DNA of 21,971 nucleotides from an uncultured Alistipes sp. (GTDB taxonomy: Bacteria; Bacteroidota; Bacteroidia; Bacteroidales; Rikenellaceae). Where the stretch lies: contig NZ_CABMQJ010000037.1 of assembly GCF_902388705.1 (NCBI RefSeq), forward strand, positions 1 through 21,971, read 5' to 3'. The notes under the pieces were generated by a model. The model was not told the DNA's origin and made no database searches. It was given only the letters and a program-made list of their open reading frames with translations. Below are positions 8,575 to 18,207 of this stretch, piece after piece (the stretch's first letter is position 1; each line of letters begins with the position of its first letter). Made by a program: the position numbers and the translations under genes.

Positions 8575-11500
8575 TCAGGCCCATTTTACCAATGCAAAAT
8601 CCATGCGATGCGGCAGGTGCGGGTTGTACGGGAAGATACGCAGCGCCACGTCGAAAGTTCCGGCTTCGTCGGGTGTGTAATCCAGCGAGTAGGTCGCCCG
8701 GCTGCCGTCGGTCGCGGTATGTTTCAGCCCGATTGTGCGCGTCACGTTGACGTTGCGGCCGCCGACGATCTGCTGGGCGATGACCATTTCGACGCCGATG
8801 TCTTCGGGCCGCAGGTTGGCCACGTCGACCGTCACTTCGAAATGGTACTTCTCGCCGACGAAAACCGCCTCGTTGTCGATTTTCACGCGCTGCACGTCGA
8901 TTACACGGATTTTGTCCCATGCCGCCGACACTTTGCGTTTCCAGGCCGCGATTTCGCGGGCCAGTTTGTAGCCGCCCCCGACGATTTCGTGCTTGCGGGC
9001 CGCGAGCTTGTTGTAGAATCGCTCTTCGTAATCGCCCAGCATGCGGTTGGTCGTGAAGTTCGACGCGATGTCGGCGACGCACTTCTTGACCGAGGCCACC
9101 CACTCGTGCGGTATGCCGTTTTGGTCGCGGTTGTAATATTTCGGTGCGATCTGCTCCTCGATGGTGTTGTAAATGATCTCGGCGTCCAGCTCGTCCTGAT
9201 AGTGCTGGTCGGCGAAAGTGCGCTCCATGGGCAGCATCCATCCGGCGCCCTCCTTGTAGCCTTCGACCCACCAGCCGTCGAGCACCGAGAATTGCAGCAC
9301 GCCGTTCATGACGCACTTCTCGCCCGAGGTGCCCGACGCTTCGAGCGGACGGGTCGGGGTGTTGAGCCATACGTCGACGCCCTGTACCATGCGGCGCGCC
9401 AGTTCCATGTCGTAATTCTGCAGGAAGAGAATCTTGCCCACGAACTGCGGCATGGCGGCCACCTCGACGATGCGTTTGATCAGATCCTGCCCCGGTTTGT
9501 CGTTGGGGTGCGCCTTGCCGGCGAAGATGAACTGTACGGGACGCTCCTTGTTGTTGACGATGGCCGACAAGCGGTCGAGGTTGGTGAAGAGCAGGTATGC
9601 GCGCTTGTAGGTCGCGAAGCGGCGTGCGAAACCGATGGTCAGCACGTCGGTTTTGATGCCCTCGACGACCTGTATCATCTGCCGCGGCGAGTCGAGCCGC
9701 ACCTGGCTGGGGTCGCTGTAACGCTTGCGGATGTGTTTGATGAGCTTCTCCTTGAGGTACATGCGCTCGCTCCACAGCTCCTCGTCCGGAATGTGGTGTA
9801 CTTTCTGCCATGCCGGGATGTCGTAGGTGTGTCCCTCGAATCCGTCGGCGAAATAGCGGGCGTAGAGGCGGCGCAGGCTCGTGGCGATCCATGTCGGGAA
9901 GTGCACGCCGTTGGTGACGTAGCCGATGTGGAGCTCGTTCTTGAAGTACCCCGGCCACATGTTGCCCAGGATTTCTTTCGAAACCTCGCCGTGGAGCCAC
10001 GACACGCCGTTGACCTCCTGCGAGAGGTTGCAGGCCAATACCGACATCGAGAACTTCTCGTTGGGGTCGTTGGGGTTGGTTTTGCCCAGGTTGATATACT
10101 GCTCCCAGGTGATGCCCAGCACGTCGGGGTAGTGCGACATGTACTGGCGGATCATCGACTCGGGGAATGCGTCGTGCCCGGCGGGTACGGGGGTGTGCGT
10201 CGTAAAGAGCGACGAGGAGCGGATTACCTCCAGCGCCTCCGAGAAGGAGAGCTTCTTGTGGTTCACCAAATCGCGGATGCGCTCGATGCCGATGAATGCG
10301 GCGTGTCCCTCGTTGCAGTGGAATACGTCGTGTTTGATGCCCAGCGCCCGCAGTGCGCGGATACCGCCGATGCCGAGCAGGATTTCCTGCTTGAGGCGGT
10401 TCTCCCAGTCGCCGCCGTAGAGGTAGTGGGTGATTTGGCGGTCTTCTTCGAGGTTGGCCTCGACGTCCGCGTCGAGCAAGTAGAGGTCGGTGCGGCCCAC
10501 CTGGCACTTCCAGACGCGCGCCGAAAGCGTGCGGCCGGGGAATGCAATGGTGATCGTCAGCCAGTTGCCTGCCGCGTCGCGCACGGGTGAAATCGGGAGT
10601 TTGTAGAAGTTCTGCGCCTCGTAGGTCGCCTCCTGCGAACCCTGCGCCGAAAGGCGCTGCGTGAAGTAGCCGTAGCGGTACAGCAGGCCCACAGCGGCCA
10701 TCGGGACGTTCTTGTCCGAAGCCTCCTTGAGGTAGTCGCCCGCGAGGATGCCCAGGCCGCCCGAGTAGATTTTAAGCGACGAGTGCAGGCCGTATTCCAT
10801 CGAGAAATAGGAAATCGAGGGGACTTTCGAATCGGGCTTTTCATTCATGTAGGCGCGGAACTGTGCGTGTGCTGCGTCGAGCTGGCCGAGGAACGCCGTG
10901 TCGTGTTCGAGCTCTTTCATGCGTTCCACGCTCAATTTGTCGAGCAGCGCGATCGGGTTGCGCTCGCATTCGGCCCAGAGTGCCGGGTCGATGCTTTCGA
11001 ACAGGTCGCGGGTGCCGGGGTTCCAGCACCACCAGAGGTTGCGCGACAGCTCCTCGAGGGCGTGCAGCCGTTTGGGCAGGGTCTTGTCGACCATCATGCG
11101 GTTCCAGTTGGGCTGCTCTGCGAAGAGCTGCTGGCGTACGAAGTTGATTTGCTCGGTGCGTGCGCCGCCCTCGTCGAGCACGGCGCGGTTGGTGCGGATT
11201 ACCGAACTCTCGACAGCCTCGGAATAGGCCTGCTCGTAAGCGGCGAAGAGGTGTTCCCAGAGTGCGGTTTCCGAGATTTCGTAGGCCGACACGCGCGCTT
11301 CGTTGACGTGCTTGTCGTCCAGGGCGCTGAAATGCAGCAGCGTTTCGGCGATTTTCTCTTCGACCTCCCTGTCGTTGTAGTCGTCGCGGCGGATAACCTC
11401 CACGCCCGCATGTTCGCGCTGCTTGTCGACCCAGAGGCCGAATCCGGCGAGGGTCGTGGTGACGGTCGGCACCGAGAAAGCCACCGACTCGAGCGGGGTA

Positions 11501-12825
11501 TAGCCCCACGGCTCGTAGTAGGAGGGGAATACCGTGATGTCCATGCCCACGAGCAGCTCGTAGTAATCCTTGCCGAAGATGCCGTCGGCCTTGTTGAGGT
11601 AGGTCGGCACGAAAATCACTTTCACTTTCGAGTCGTCTGTCGTGAGGATGCTGCCGTTGAGGGCGTTCACGACCGGGTCGCTGTGCTGGTATTCGAGGTA
11701 GTGCGTCGCGTATTTGTACTGTCCTCCGTCGATCGGTTTCGACGGGTCGGCCAGGTGCGCCTGCAAATCGACGCGCGGCCCGCGGTTGGCGGCCGGCACG
11801 GTGATGTAGGCCAGCACTTCGCGCTTGAGGCGGTCCGAGGCGGCCAGTTTCTTGAGCGATTCGATGAATACGTCGAGCCCCTTGTTGCGGAACTCGTAGC
11901 GGCCGCTGGTGCCGACGATGAGCGGCTCGGCGGCGAATTTATGCCCCAGGCACGCCTCTGCCACCGTAATCATCGCCCTGCGGGCCTCGGTGCGCTTGGC
12001 GTCGTACTCTTCGCCCGTCCAGACGAAGTCGTTCTCGAAGCCGTTGGGCGTGATGCCGTCCGGCTCGCGTCCCAGCAGGTATTTGCACTCGTTGGCCGTG
12101 ATGTCGCTCACGGTCAGGAAGGCGTCGTGGTACGTGGCGGCCATCTTCTCGATCGAATGCTTGGCCACGACGTTGAACTGGCGCGCCAGCTCGTCGGCCT
12201 TGAATTTGGCCAGGTCGTTGTAGAGCGGCAGGCCGTTGCCGGCGATGCAGCGCCCCATGACCGTGGCGTGCGTCGTGAAGAGCGTGGCCACATAGGGGGC
12301 GTGCTTGCGCAGGTAAAGTCCTCCGGCGGCGGTCATCCATTCGTGGAAGTGGGCCGCGATTTTATCGGTCGCGTTGCAGAAGTTGTCGACGTACGAGGCG
12401 ATGACCATGCCGGCGGCATAGCCGAAGAGCACGGGCTCGATGTAATCCCACTGGCCCGAAATCGAGTCCACGTGGTAGGTTTCCCACAGGCTTTTGAGGA
12501 TTTCGTCCTTGCGGGGAATCAGCGAGGTGAAGTCCACCAGGATTACCGTCGGCTCGCCTTTGATTTTCCAGCGGCCCACGCGGATGCGGAGCCCCTCGTT
12601 GTAGACGCCCTGCCGCCATGCTTTCAGCAGGTTGGGATCCTCCTCGAATTCGGGGTTCGCCCCCTCGTGCTGGAGGTCGGGCCCGATGAGGATATAGTGC
12701 TCTGCGAATTTACGGGTTGCGGTCTGTGCCTTGGTCGAGATGACGGTATGGATGCCGCCTATCTTGTTGCACACCTCCCAACTCGCCTCGAAAAGGTAGT
12801 CGGGGGTCAGTTTTGCATTACTCAT
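8575..12825 (-). CDS. Fused GT3 glycogen synthase - GT35 alpha-glucan phosphorylase
   Basis: One uninterrupted frame of 1416 residues joins two whole enzymes. Residues 1 to about 560 are a eukaryote-type (GT3) glycogen synthase: KIGGIHTVISTKA near the N-terminus, DITANECKYLLGREPDGITPNGF, and the E-X7-E motif EPWGYTPLE. GT3 enzymes normally use UDP-glucose. From about residue 583 (LPKRLHALEELSRNLWWCWNP) a DUF3417-type N-domain leads into an alpha-glucan phosphorylase with ISYFSMEYGLHSSLKIYSGGLGILAGD, HCNEGHAAF, VTNGVHFPTW and the pyridoxal-phosphate site EASGTSGEKCVMNG, where K1170 is the expected Schiff-base lysine. Phosphorylase releases glucose-1-phosphate, so one polypeptide carries opposite activities. 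There is no signal peptide. It is transcribed from 12876-12906 and ends 105 nt before the debranching gene. No frame break is visible and both halves keep their key motifs, so both may be active. Confidence 0.93.
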   Translation of the reverse strand: MSNAKLTPDYLFEASWEVCNKIGGIHTVISTKAQTATRKFAEHYILIGPDLQHEGANPEFEEDPNLLKAWRQGVYNEGLRIRVGRWKIKGEPTVILVDFTSLIPRKDEILKSLWETYHVDSISGQWDYIEPVLFGYAAGMVIASYVDNFCNATDKIAAHFHEWMTAAGGLYLRKHAPYVATLFTTHATVMGRCIAGNGLPLYNDLAKFKADELARQFNVVAKHSIEKMAATYHDAFLTVSDITANECKYLLGREPDGITPNGFENDFVWTGEEYDAKRTEARRAMITVAEACLGHKFAAEPLIVGTSGRYEFRNKGLDVFIESLKKLAASDRLKREVLAYITVPAANRGPRVDLQAHLADPSKPIDGGQYKYATHYLEYQHSDPVVNALNGSILTTDDSKVKVIFVPTYLNKADGIFGKDYYELLVGMDITVFPSYYEPWGYTPLESVAFSVPTVTTTLAGFGLWVDKQREHAGVEVIRRDDYNDREVEEKIAETLLHFSALDDKHVNEARVSAYEISETALWEHLFAAYEQAYSEAVESSVIRTNRAVLDEGGARTEQINFVRQQLFAEQPNWNRMMVDKTLPKRLHALEELSRNLWWCWNPGTRDLFESIDPALWAECERNPIALLDKLSVERMKELEHDTAFLGQLDAAHAQFRAYMNEKPDSKVPSISYFSMEYGLHSSLKIYSGGLGILAGDYLKEASDKNVPMAAVGLLYRYGYFTQRLSAQGSQEATYEAQNFYKLPISPVRDAAGNWLTITIAFPGRTLSARVWKCQVGRTDLYLLDADVEANLEEDRQITHYLYGGDWENRLKQEILLGIGGIRALRALGIKHDVFHCNEGHAAFIGIERIRDLVNHKKLSFSEALEVIRSSSLFTTHTPVPAGHDAFPESMIRQYMSHYPDVLGITWEQYINLGKTNPNDPNEKFSMSVLACNLSQEVNGVSWLHGEVSKEILGNMWPGYFKNELHIGYVTNGVHFPTWIATSLRRLYARYFADGFEGHTYDIPAWQKVHHIPDEELWSERMYLKEKLIKHIRKRYSDPSQVRLDSPRQMIQVVEGIKTDVLTIGFARRFATYKRAYLLFTNLDRLSAIVNNKERPVQFIFAGKAHPNDKPGQDLIKRIVEVAAMPQFVGKILFLQNYDMELARRMVQGVDVWLNTPTRPLEASGTSGEKCVMNGVLQFSVLDGWWVEGYKEGAGWMLPMERTFADQHYQDELDAEIIYNTIEEQIAPKYYNRDQNGIPHEWVASVKKCVADIASNFTTNRMLGDYEERFYNKLAARKHEIVGGGYKLAREIAAWKRKVSAAWDKIRVIDVQRVKIDNEAVFVGEKYHFEVTVDVANLRPEDIGVEMVIAQQIVGGRNVNVTRTIGLKHTATDGSRATYSLDYTPDEAGTFDVALRIFPYNPHLPHRMDFALVKWA

Positions 12826-12875
12826 ATTTGTGCTGCTTGTTTATGATTTCTTGTCGGATCGGTTGAAAACCGCTG

Positions 12876-12906
12876 CAAAGGTAATACTTATATTTATATT
12901 TGTCAA
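12876..12906 (-). promoter_or_regulatory. Consensus Bacteroidetes promoter of the synthase-phosphorylase gene
   Basis: On the minus strand, TTG (12906-12904), a 20-nt AT-rich spacer and TACCTTTG (12883-12876) match the TTG/TAnnTTTG consensus with no mismatch. The predicted leader before the ATG at 12825 is about 45 nt. It lies in the AT-rich gap after hemW; I see no clear hemW terminator in that gap. Confidence 0.8.
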
Positions 12907-12978
12907 CCTTGCAGGGGTAATTTCTAAAAATATTTAATAATAACTTAACATTTCAGTTTCACTTGGTTGCGTGCCGTG

Positions 12979-14091
12979 TTATGTTTCGAAAAATGCCTCG
13001 ATTACGGCATCCGAGGTCAGGAATCTTTCCGGTGGAACGGCCAGCCGCTCCCCTGTGCGGCGAAGCATGCCGGCCCGTAGGAACGGCTCGGCTTCCCGTG
13101 CGATGCGTGCCGTGCGTTTCGTCCCGAAACGCGCCCCGGCCTCCCGCATCCCGATTCCTTCGGCCGTGCGCAGCGCCGTCATGACGTATTCGTTGAACCG
13201 GTCGCGTTCGGTCAGCACCTCCCGCCCGCCCGGTGCCCCGTCGATGTATTTCTCCACCGAAGAGGCGTTCCAGTGCCGCTCGTTTGCGTCGAACGAATGG
13301 GCCGCCGGGCCGATGCCGAGGTACTTCACCCCCTGCCAGTACGAAGCGTTGTGCCGGGCGCGGAATCCGGGCAGCGCGTAGTTCGACACCTCGTAGTGCT
13401 CGAATCCGGCTCCGGTGAGCGTGTCGTGCACCAGCAGGAATTCCGCCTCGCTGACCTCCTCGTCCACGGCCCGGAACTGCCCGCGTGCGGCGCGGCGGCC
13501 GAAAGTCGTATTCGGTTCGACGGTCAAATGGTATGCCGAAATATGCTGTACGCCGAGCGACAGGGCCGTATCGAGCGACCTTTTCAGCGATTCGCCGCCG
13601 AAACCGGGTACGCCGAAGATCAGGTCGACGGTGATGTTGCCGAATCCCGCCCGCTGTGCGGCCCGGACGGCCGCTGCGGCCTGTGCCGCGGTGTGGCGGC
13701 GGTTCATCAGCTTCAGGCAGTCGTCGTCGAACGACTGGACGCCGATCGAGAGGCGGTCGATGCCCGCCCCCGGCAGTCCGGCGAGGTAGGATTCCGTCAA
13801 ATCGTCGGGATTGGCCTCGAGCGTGGTTTCCGCGACTCCGCTGCAGTCGAAAAGCTGCGCCGCATGTTCCAACAGCCCTTTCAGCATTTCGGGCGCCCAG
13901 AGCGACGGCGTACCCCCGCCGAAGTAGCGGGTGGTCACCGCTTCCCCTTTCAGGTAGCCGCGCCGCTGTTCCAGTTCGCGGTGCATGGCGGCAGCGACGT
14001 CGTCCGTGCGGCGCAGGTCTGCGCTTTTGTAGAAGTCGCAGTAGGCGCATATGCGTTTGCAGAAAGGTATGTGGAAATAGAGTCCTGCCAT
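12979..14091 (-). CDS. hemW: Radical SAM heme chaperone HemW
   Basis: The 370-residue protein opens with YFHIPFCKRICAYCDF, giving the radical-SAM cluster cysteines C11, C15 and C18 in the CX3CX2C-x-F form typical of HemW rather than the CxC of coproporphyrinogen dehydrogenase HemN. It also has GGGTPSLW (SAM-binding glycine motif) and DRLSIGVQSFDDDCLKLMNRRH. HemW binds heme and inserts it into respiratory-chain partners; it was formerly misnamed oxygen-independent coproporphyrinogen oxidase. The protein is cytoplasmic or membrane-associated and of normal length. It starts 3 nt after the stop of the small membrane-protein gene, so the two form an operon. The substitution FHIPFC-K-RICAYC is unremarkable. 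Confidence 0.92.
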   Translation of the reverse strand: MAGLYFHIPFCKRICAYCDFYKSADLRRTDDVAAAMHRELEQRRGYLKGEAVTTRYFGGGTPSLWAPEMLKGLLEHAAQLFDCSGVAETTLEANPDDLTESYLAGLPGAGIDRLSIGVQSFDDDCLKLMNRRHTAAQAAAAVRAAQRAGFGNITVDLIFGVPGFGGESLKRSLDTALSLGVQHISAYHLTVEPNTTFGRRAARGQFRAVDEEVSEAEFLLVHDTLTGAGFEHYEVSNYALPGFRARHNASYWQGVKYLGIGPAAHSFDANERHWNASSVEKYIDGAPGGREVLTERDRFNEYVMTALRTAEGIGMREAGARFGTKRTARIAREAEPFLRAGMLRRTGERLAVPPERFLTSDAVIEAFFET

Positions 14092-14094
14092 GGT

Positions 14095-14646
14095 TTATCC
14101 GAGTTTCCGGGCGGTGGCTTCCGCCGAATCGCCGGCGAGCGCCTTTATCGCCTTTACGGTTTTCCGTCCGTACCTGTTGAACGTGAAGATTCCTCCGGCC
14201 ATGTTATACCACGGGTCGTAGATCAGGGCCCAGCGTATTTCGTCGTTTCGCCAGCTCAATACCAGCAGATCGCAGTCCAGGAAGGGAATGCCCTTCCGGT
14301 TTACGGCCTGCAGGTAACGCCGGTTGTCGTATTCGATTCGCCATCCCCTGTCAATCAGCAGCGTGCGTATCCGCTCTTGCAGTCCGTCGTGCTGCCGGGG
14401 GAGCGGGATGCTTCTGAACTTCAGTTTGCTGCGCTGGAACATATGGACGACAAGTCCCGCGCCGAACAGCAGGAGCGCGGCCAGCCAATACCGGTTCCGC
14501 AATCCGCGGGCGAGTTCACGGACGAAACAGCAGGAGTAGCATGCCCCGCAGACAAACAGCAGGATGGAGAAACAATGGTAGTTTATCCATTCGAGCGAAA
14601 ACGGTTTCAGGCATATCCGGTCATGTCGTATTTTCATCGGGCGCAT
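14095..14646 (-). CDS. Small membrane protein of unknown function, cotranscribed with hemW
   Basis: I do not recognise the family. The protein (about 183 residues from the ATG at 14646, or 180 from the ATG at 14637, which gives MKIRHDR) has two hydrophobic segments near the N-terminus: one in NYHCFSILLFVCGACYSCC and one in YWLAALLLFGAGLVVHMF. A soluble basic domain of about 110 residues follows, with RTLLIDRGWRIEYDNRRY, FLDCDLLVLSW and WALIYDPWYNMAGG. That layout suggests two membrane helices and a cytoplasmic domain. A longer frame starting at TTG 14691 was not used because that codon overlaps the predicted -7 promoter element. The gene ends 3 nt before hemW. No enzymatic motif is visible; the several Cys in the first helix (CGACYSCC) could be lipidated or redox-active, but this is only a guess. 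Confidence 0.75.
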   Translation of the reverse strand: MRPMKIRHDRICLKPFSLEWINYHCFSILLFVCGACYSCCFVRELARGLRNRYWLAALLLFGAGLVVHMFQRSKLKFRSIPLPRQHDGLQERIRTLLIDRGWRIEYDNRRYLQAVNRKGIPFLDCDLLVLSWRNDEIRWALIYDPWYNMAGGIFTFNRYGRKTVKAIKALAGDSAEATARKLG

Positions 14647-14688
14647 TGCTTGAAAGGGATAACGAAATTTTGTGCGGGTCGAATATAC

Positions 14689-14696
14689 CAAAGATA
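14689..14696 (-). promoter_or_regulatory. -7 element for the small membrane protein-hemW operon
   Basis: The minus strand reads TATCTTTG, a perfect TAnnTTTG, ending 42 nt before the ATG at 14646. No TTG is found 19-21 nt upstream, so only the -7 half is supported. Confidence 0.5.
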
Positions 14697-14758
14697 GGAA
14701 AAATTCCCGTATCTTCCCTTTCGCCCGCCCCGGTTTTTTCGGAATCCGTGCGCCGGGT

Positions 14759-15167
14759 TTACTCCGGCTGCCGGATCGGTTGGACGGAGAATACTTCCAG
14801 CTCCTTGATTTCGATACGGTTGCCCCGGAAGCGCAACTTCCCGTCGTTGTTTTTGTCCGGGCGGAGCTCCGTAGGAGCAGGAGTACAGCCCGCCGTCGAT
14901 GAATACCCCGATTGACGTGCGGTCGATGTAGATGTCGGCCGTGAGTTCCTTGCTCGTCGGAGCCTGCGGCGAGTAGAAGCGTCCGCCCGGCGTGTTGGAA
15001 TTCAGGTCGTATGCGGTAATGCGCTGGCCGAAGCGGTTGGGCCCGGCGTCAATCGCGTGCGACAGTCTGATGGCGGTTCTGATGCGCAGGCACCCGGCGC
15101 TGCGGAACTCCTGCATGCTGCGGCGGTATTGCCGGCGGCAGGAGCGAGCAGAGGTGCGGGGTCGTTT
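14759..15167 (-). pseudogene. Remnant of a GH32-like fructanase C-terminal domain, frameshifted
   Basis: Reading down the minus strand, one frame gives RTAIRLSHAIDAGPN, QRITAYDLNSN, RFYSPQAPTSKELTADIYID and RTSIGVFIDGGLYS. At about 14870 one extra base shifts the frame. The neighbouring frame then continues ELRPDKNNDGK, LRFRGNRIEIKELEVFSVQPIRQ and stops at 14759-14761. The joined text resembles the C-terminal beta-sandwich of family 32 fructanases/levanases (compare the usual SIEVFIDGG then GNxIEIKxLEV). The N-terminal catalytic propeller (WMNDPNG, RDP, EC) is missing: an in-frame stop lies about 50 nt upstream of the first ATG (15116), and no similarity is visible beyond about 15170. It has no promoter of its own that I can see. 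It looks like a decayed relic of a fructan-use gene. The family call is from memory and moderately sure; its broken state is clear. Confidence 0.62.
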
Positions 15168-15169
15168 TT

Positions 15170-15479
15170 ATCGGGGTTTTCATGCGGGTTCGTGTTTTCT
15201 GCCGGTATTTTTTACGCTGTCCGGGCAGGGGCCGTCCCGAAGCGCGGGAACGGCTGTTCCGGACAAAAAGTCCGGCGTTTCCCCAAAGCGGGAAAAAACG
15301 GCGCAAAGCGGGCCGCGCGTCTGCGGCGCACCGGCGCGAAACGCGGCAGAATGTTTGCGGAGGGATGTACGGCTGGGTTTTTTATCCGCTTTTCGGGGTG
15401 TGATACCTGCTTATAAATGAATTATATACGCTTGTTGGAAAAAATAATGGCTGTTTTTTGCGTTTTTTACTGTTATTTT
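15170..15479. other. Gene-free stretch upstream of pckA
   Basis: I see no supported gene here. It is GC-rich up to about 15405 and AT-rich after that. It holds small inverted repeats: an interrupted stem at 15231-15254, and CCGGAC (15259-15264) paired with GTCCGG (15270-15275) around AAAAA. Neither has a proper T-run. The open frames in it are overlapping and of biased composition. Confidence 0.5.
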
Positions 15480-15510
15480 TTTCACAAGTATAAAAGTTTT
15501 TCTACCTTTG
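15480..15510 (+). promoter_or_regulatory. Promoter of pckA
   Basis: TACCTTTG at 15503-15510 is a perfect -7 element. The -33 position 20 nt upstream is TTT (15480-15482) instead of TTG. The region is strongly AT-rich. The predicted leader is about 70 nt and contains a small hairpin, TCCGG (15522-15526) with CCGGA (15531-15535). A second base-pairing element was not found. Confidence 0.65.
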
Positions 15511-15586
15511 TGCGGTTAAAGTCCGGTCATCCGGATTTGAGTTAGGTAAATCAGGATTTGATGTTTTATTAAAAATAACGATTGCT

Positions 15587-17194
<1,608 letters not shown>

Positions 17195-17221
17195 TTCTGA
17201 ATAGGTACAAATAATTGGAGA

Positions 17222-17253
17222 GGCCCCGCCGTGAATCACGGCGGGGCCTTTTT
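17222..17253 (+). terminator. Strong intrinsic terminator of pckA
   Basis: A perfect 12-bp GC-rich stem, GGCCCCGCCGTG (17222-17233) with CACGGCGGGGCC (17237-17248), has a three-base loop (AAT) followed by five T. It starts 28 nt after the pckA stop. Confidence 0.93.
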
Positions 17254-17325
17254 GTTGTCAGGAGGGGGCGGCGCTTTCCCGCAATCCGTTTTCCGGGGCG
17301 GGCGTTGCGGGATTCGTGGGGCTTG

Positions 17326-17397
17326 CCGGCAGGCGGTTTTTGCGGCCGGACGGTTCGCCGGAAAGCACGGCAGGCCGCCGCAAAAGCCGCCTGCCGG
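17326..17397. repeat. 21-bp inverted repeat between convergent pckA and DUF3575 gene
   Basis: Arms 17326-17346 and 17377-17397 are reverse complements except for one base (a G-U pair in RNA), separated by 30 nt. RNA from either strand would form a long hairpin. No T-run follows on either side. A shorter perfect 9-bp stem (17423-17431 with 17436-17444) and a 6-bp stem (17455-17460 with 17463-17468) lie between it and the DUF3575 stop. No gene is seen in 17254-17485. Confidence 0.7.
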
Positions 17398-17485
17398 GGC
17401 CTGGGCGGACATACGGTTTCATCCGGCACGGAAACCCGTGCCGGTGATTTATTGCGGGAAGTTTCCCGAAAATAACTGTCCGGCG

Positions 17486-18121
17486 TTATTTGTTGCGCAA
17501 GCTGCGCGGGGTGAAGATGCGGTATCCGATCGATACGCCTATTTTGTTGGGATACCATTCCGACGAACCGTTGAACGGGTCGGGGTGCTTCGGCTGCACG
17601 GGGCGGTGGGGATACATGTCGATTTCGCCGTCGAAACTGTATCCGTTGTAATGGCTGTCCATCCAGGCCCAGCCGAAGAATGCGTCGAGCAGCCACCGCT
17701 CCCCGAACTGGTGTTCGTAGCCCACGCACAGGCCGATCATCATGCCGTAGCCCTTGCAGTAGCGGTTCTCGAATTTCAGTTTCCAGCCCTCGATGTAGGG
17801 TTTCGACATGTCGAAAGCCATCATGCCGATGTTGGCACCCAGGTACCATCCGTTGTTATGCTGCTTGAAGTAGCGGCGGTATTCGCCCATGAAGATGGCG
17901 AAAAGCATGTGCTTCTGGTTGACGGACTTCCACGGCGATATGACGATGTCGGTCTGCAGGGTCGACTTGGGCGAGATGGCGAATTCGACCGAGGGGTTGA
18001 CCACGCCGACCAGGGCATAGGGAATATTCAGCTTGACGTATCCCTGCCCCAGGGCTCCCTGTGTGCAGAACAGTGCGGACAGGAGGATTGCCGTGCAGAG
18101 TTTGAGTCGGATGTTTTTCAT
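17486..18121 (-). CDS. DUF3575-like outer-membrane protein
   Basis: From the ATG at 18121 the product is 211 residues. It begins MKNIRLKLCTAILLSALFCTQGALGQ, a standard signal peptide with likely cleavage after ALG (residue about 25). The mature protein starts GYVKLNIPYALVGVVNPSVEFAISPKSTL, the opening I associate with DUF3575 proteins of Bacteroidetes. It then alternates aromatic beta strands (FMGEYRRYF, GWYLGANIGMMAF, GYGMMIGLCVGYEHQF, LLDAFFGWAW, IGVSIGYRIF), as expected for a small beta barrel. The function of the family is not established. An upstream in-frame extension to 18556 was rejected because it runs through frr and the terminator, while this start follows a good -7 element. It is separate from the pyrH-tlpA-frr operon, with the frr terminator between them. 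Confidence 0.82.
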   Translation of the reverse strand: MKNIRLKLCTAILLSALFCTQGALGQGYVKLNIPYALVGVVNPSVEFAISPKSTLQTDIVISPWKSVNQKHMLFAIFMGEYRRYFKQHNNGWYLGANIGMMAFDMSKPYIEGWKLKFENRYCKGYGMMIGLCVGYEHQFGERWLLDAFFGWAWMDSHYNGYSFDGEIDMYPHRPVQPKHPDPFNGSSEWYPNKIGVSIGYRIFTPRSLRNK

Positions 18122-18141
18122 AGGCGGATTGTTACAACGGG

Positions 18142-18149
18142 CAAATATA
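18142..18149 (-). promoter_or_regulatory. -7 element of the DUF3575 gene
   Basis: The minus strand reads TATATTTG, a perfect TAnnTTTG, 20 nt before the ATG at 18121. No TTG is present at the -33 position; that space is occupied by the frr terminator stem. Confidence 0.5.
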
Positions 18150-18151
18150 TG

Positions 18152-18188
18152 AAAAAATCCGGCCACATTTATGTGTTGGCCGGATTTT
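18152..18188 (-). terminator. Intrinsic terminator of the pyrH-tlpA-frr operon
   Basis: A 12-bp perfect stem, AAAATCCGGCCA with TGGCCGGATTTT (18154-18165 and 18177-18188), has an 11-nt loop. On the minus strand it is followed by a six-T tail and starts 20 nt after the frr stop. The -7 element of the next gene begins 2 nt further on. Confidence 0.88.
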
Positions 18189-18207
18189 AACTCCTGGGTG
18201 GACGGAA

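Noticed and set aside
8608..10590. Long open frames antisense to the glycogen genes (for example 660 codons here, 644 at 6532-8466, 687 at 10783-12846, 542 at 4940-6568)
   Set aside because: They mirror strongly supported genes codon by codon. GC-rich codon bias removes stops from the opposite strand, and their proteins have skewed composition and no motifs.
14647..14691. TTG start for the small membrane protein
   Set aside because: It falls in the predicted -7 promoter box; ATGs at 14646 and 14637 are available.
15049..15306. 85-residue minus-strand frame upstream of the fructanase relic
   Set aside because: It is out of phase with the relic, low in hydrophobic residues for a signal peptide, and has no motif.
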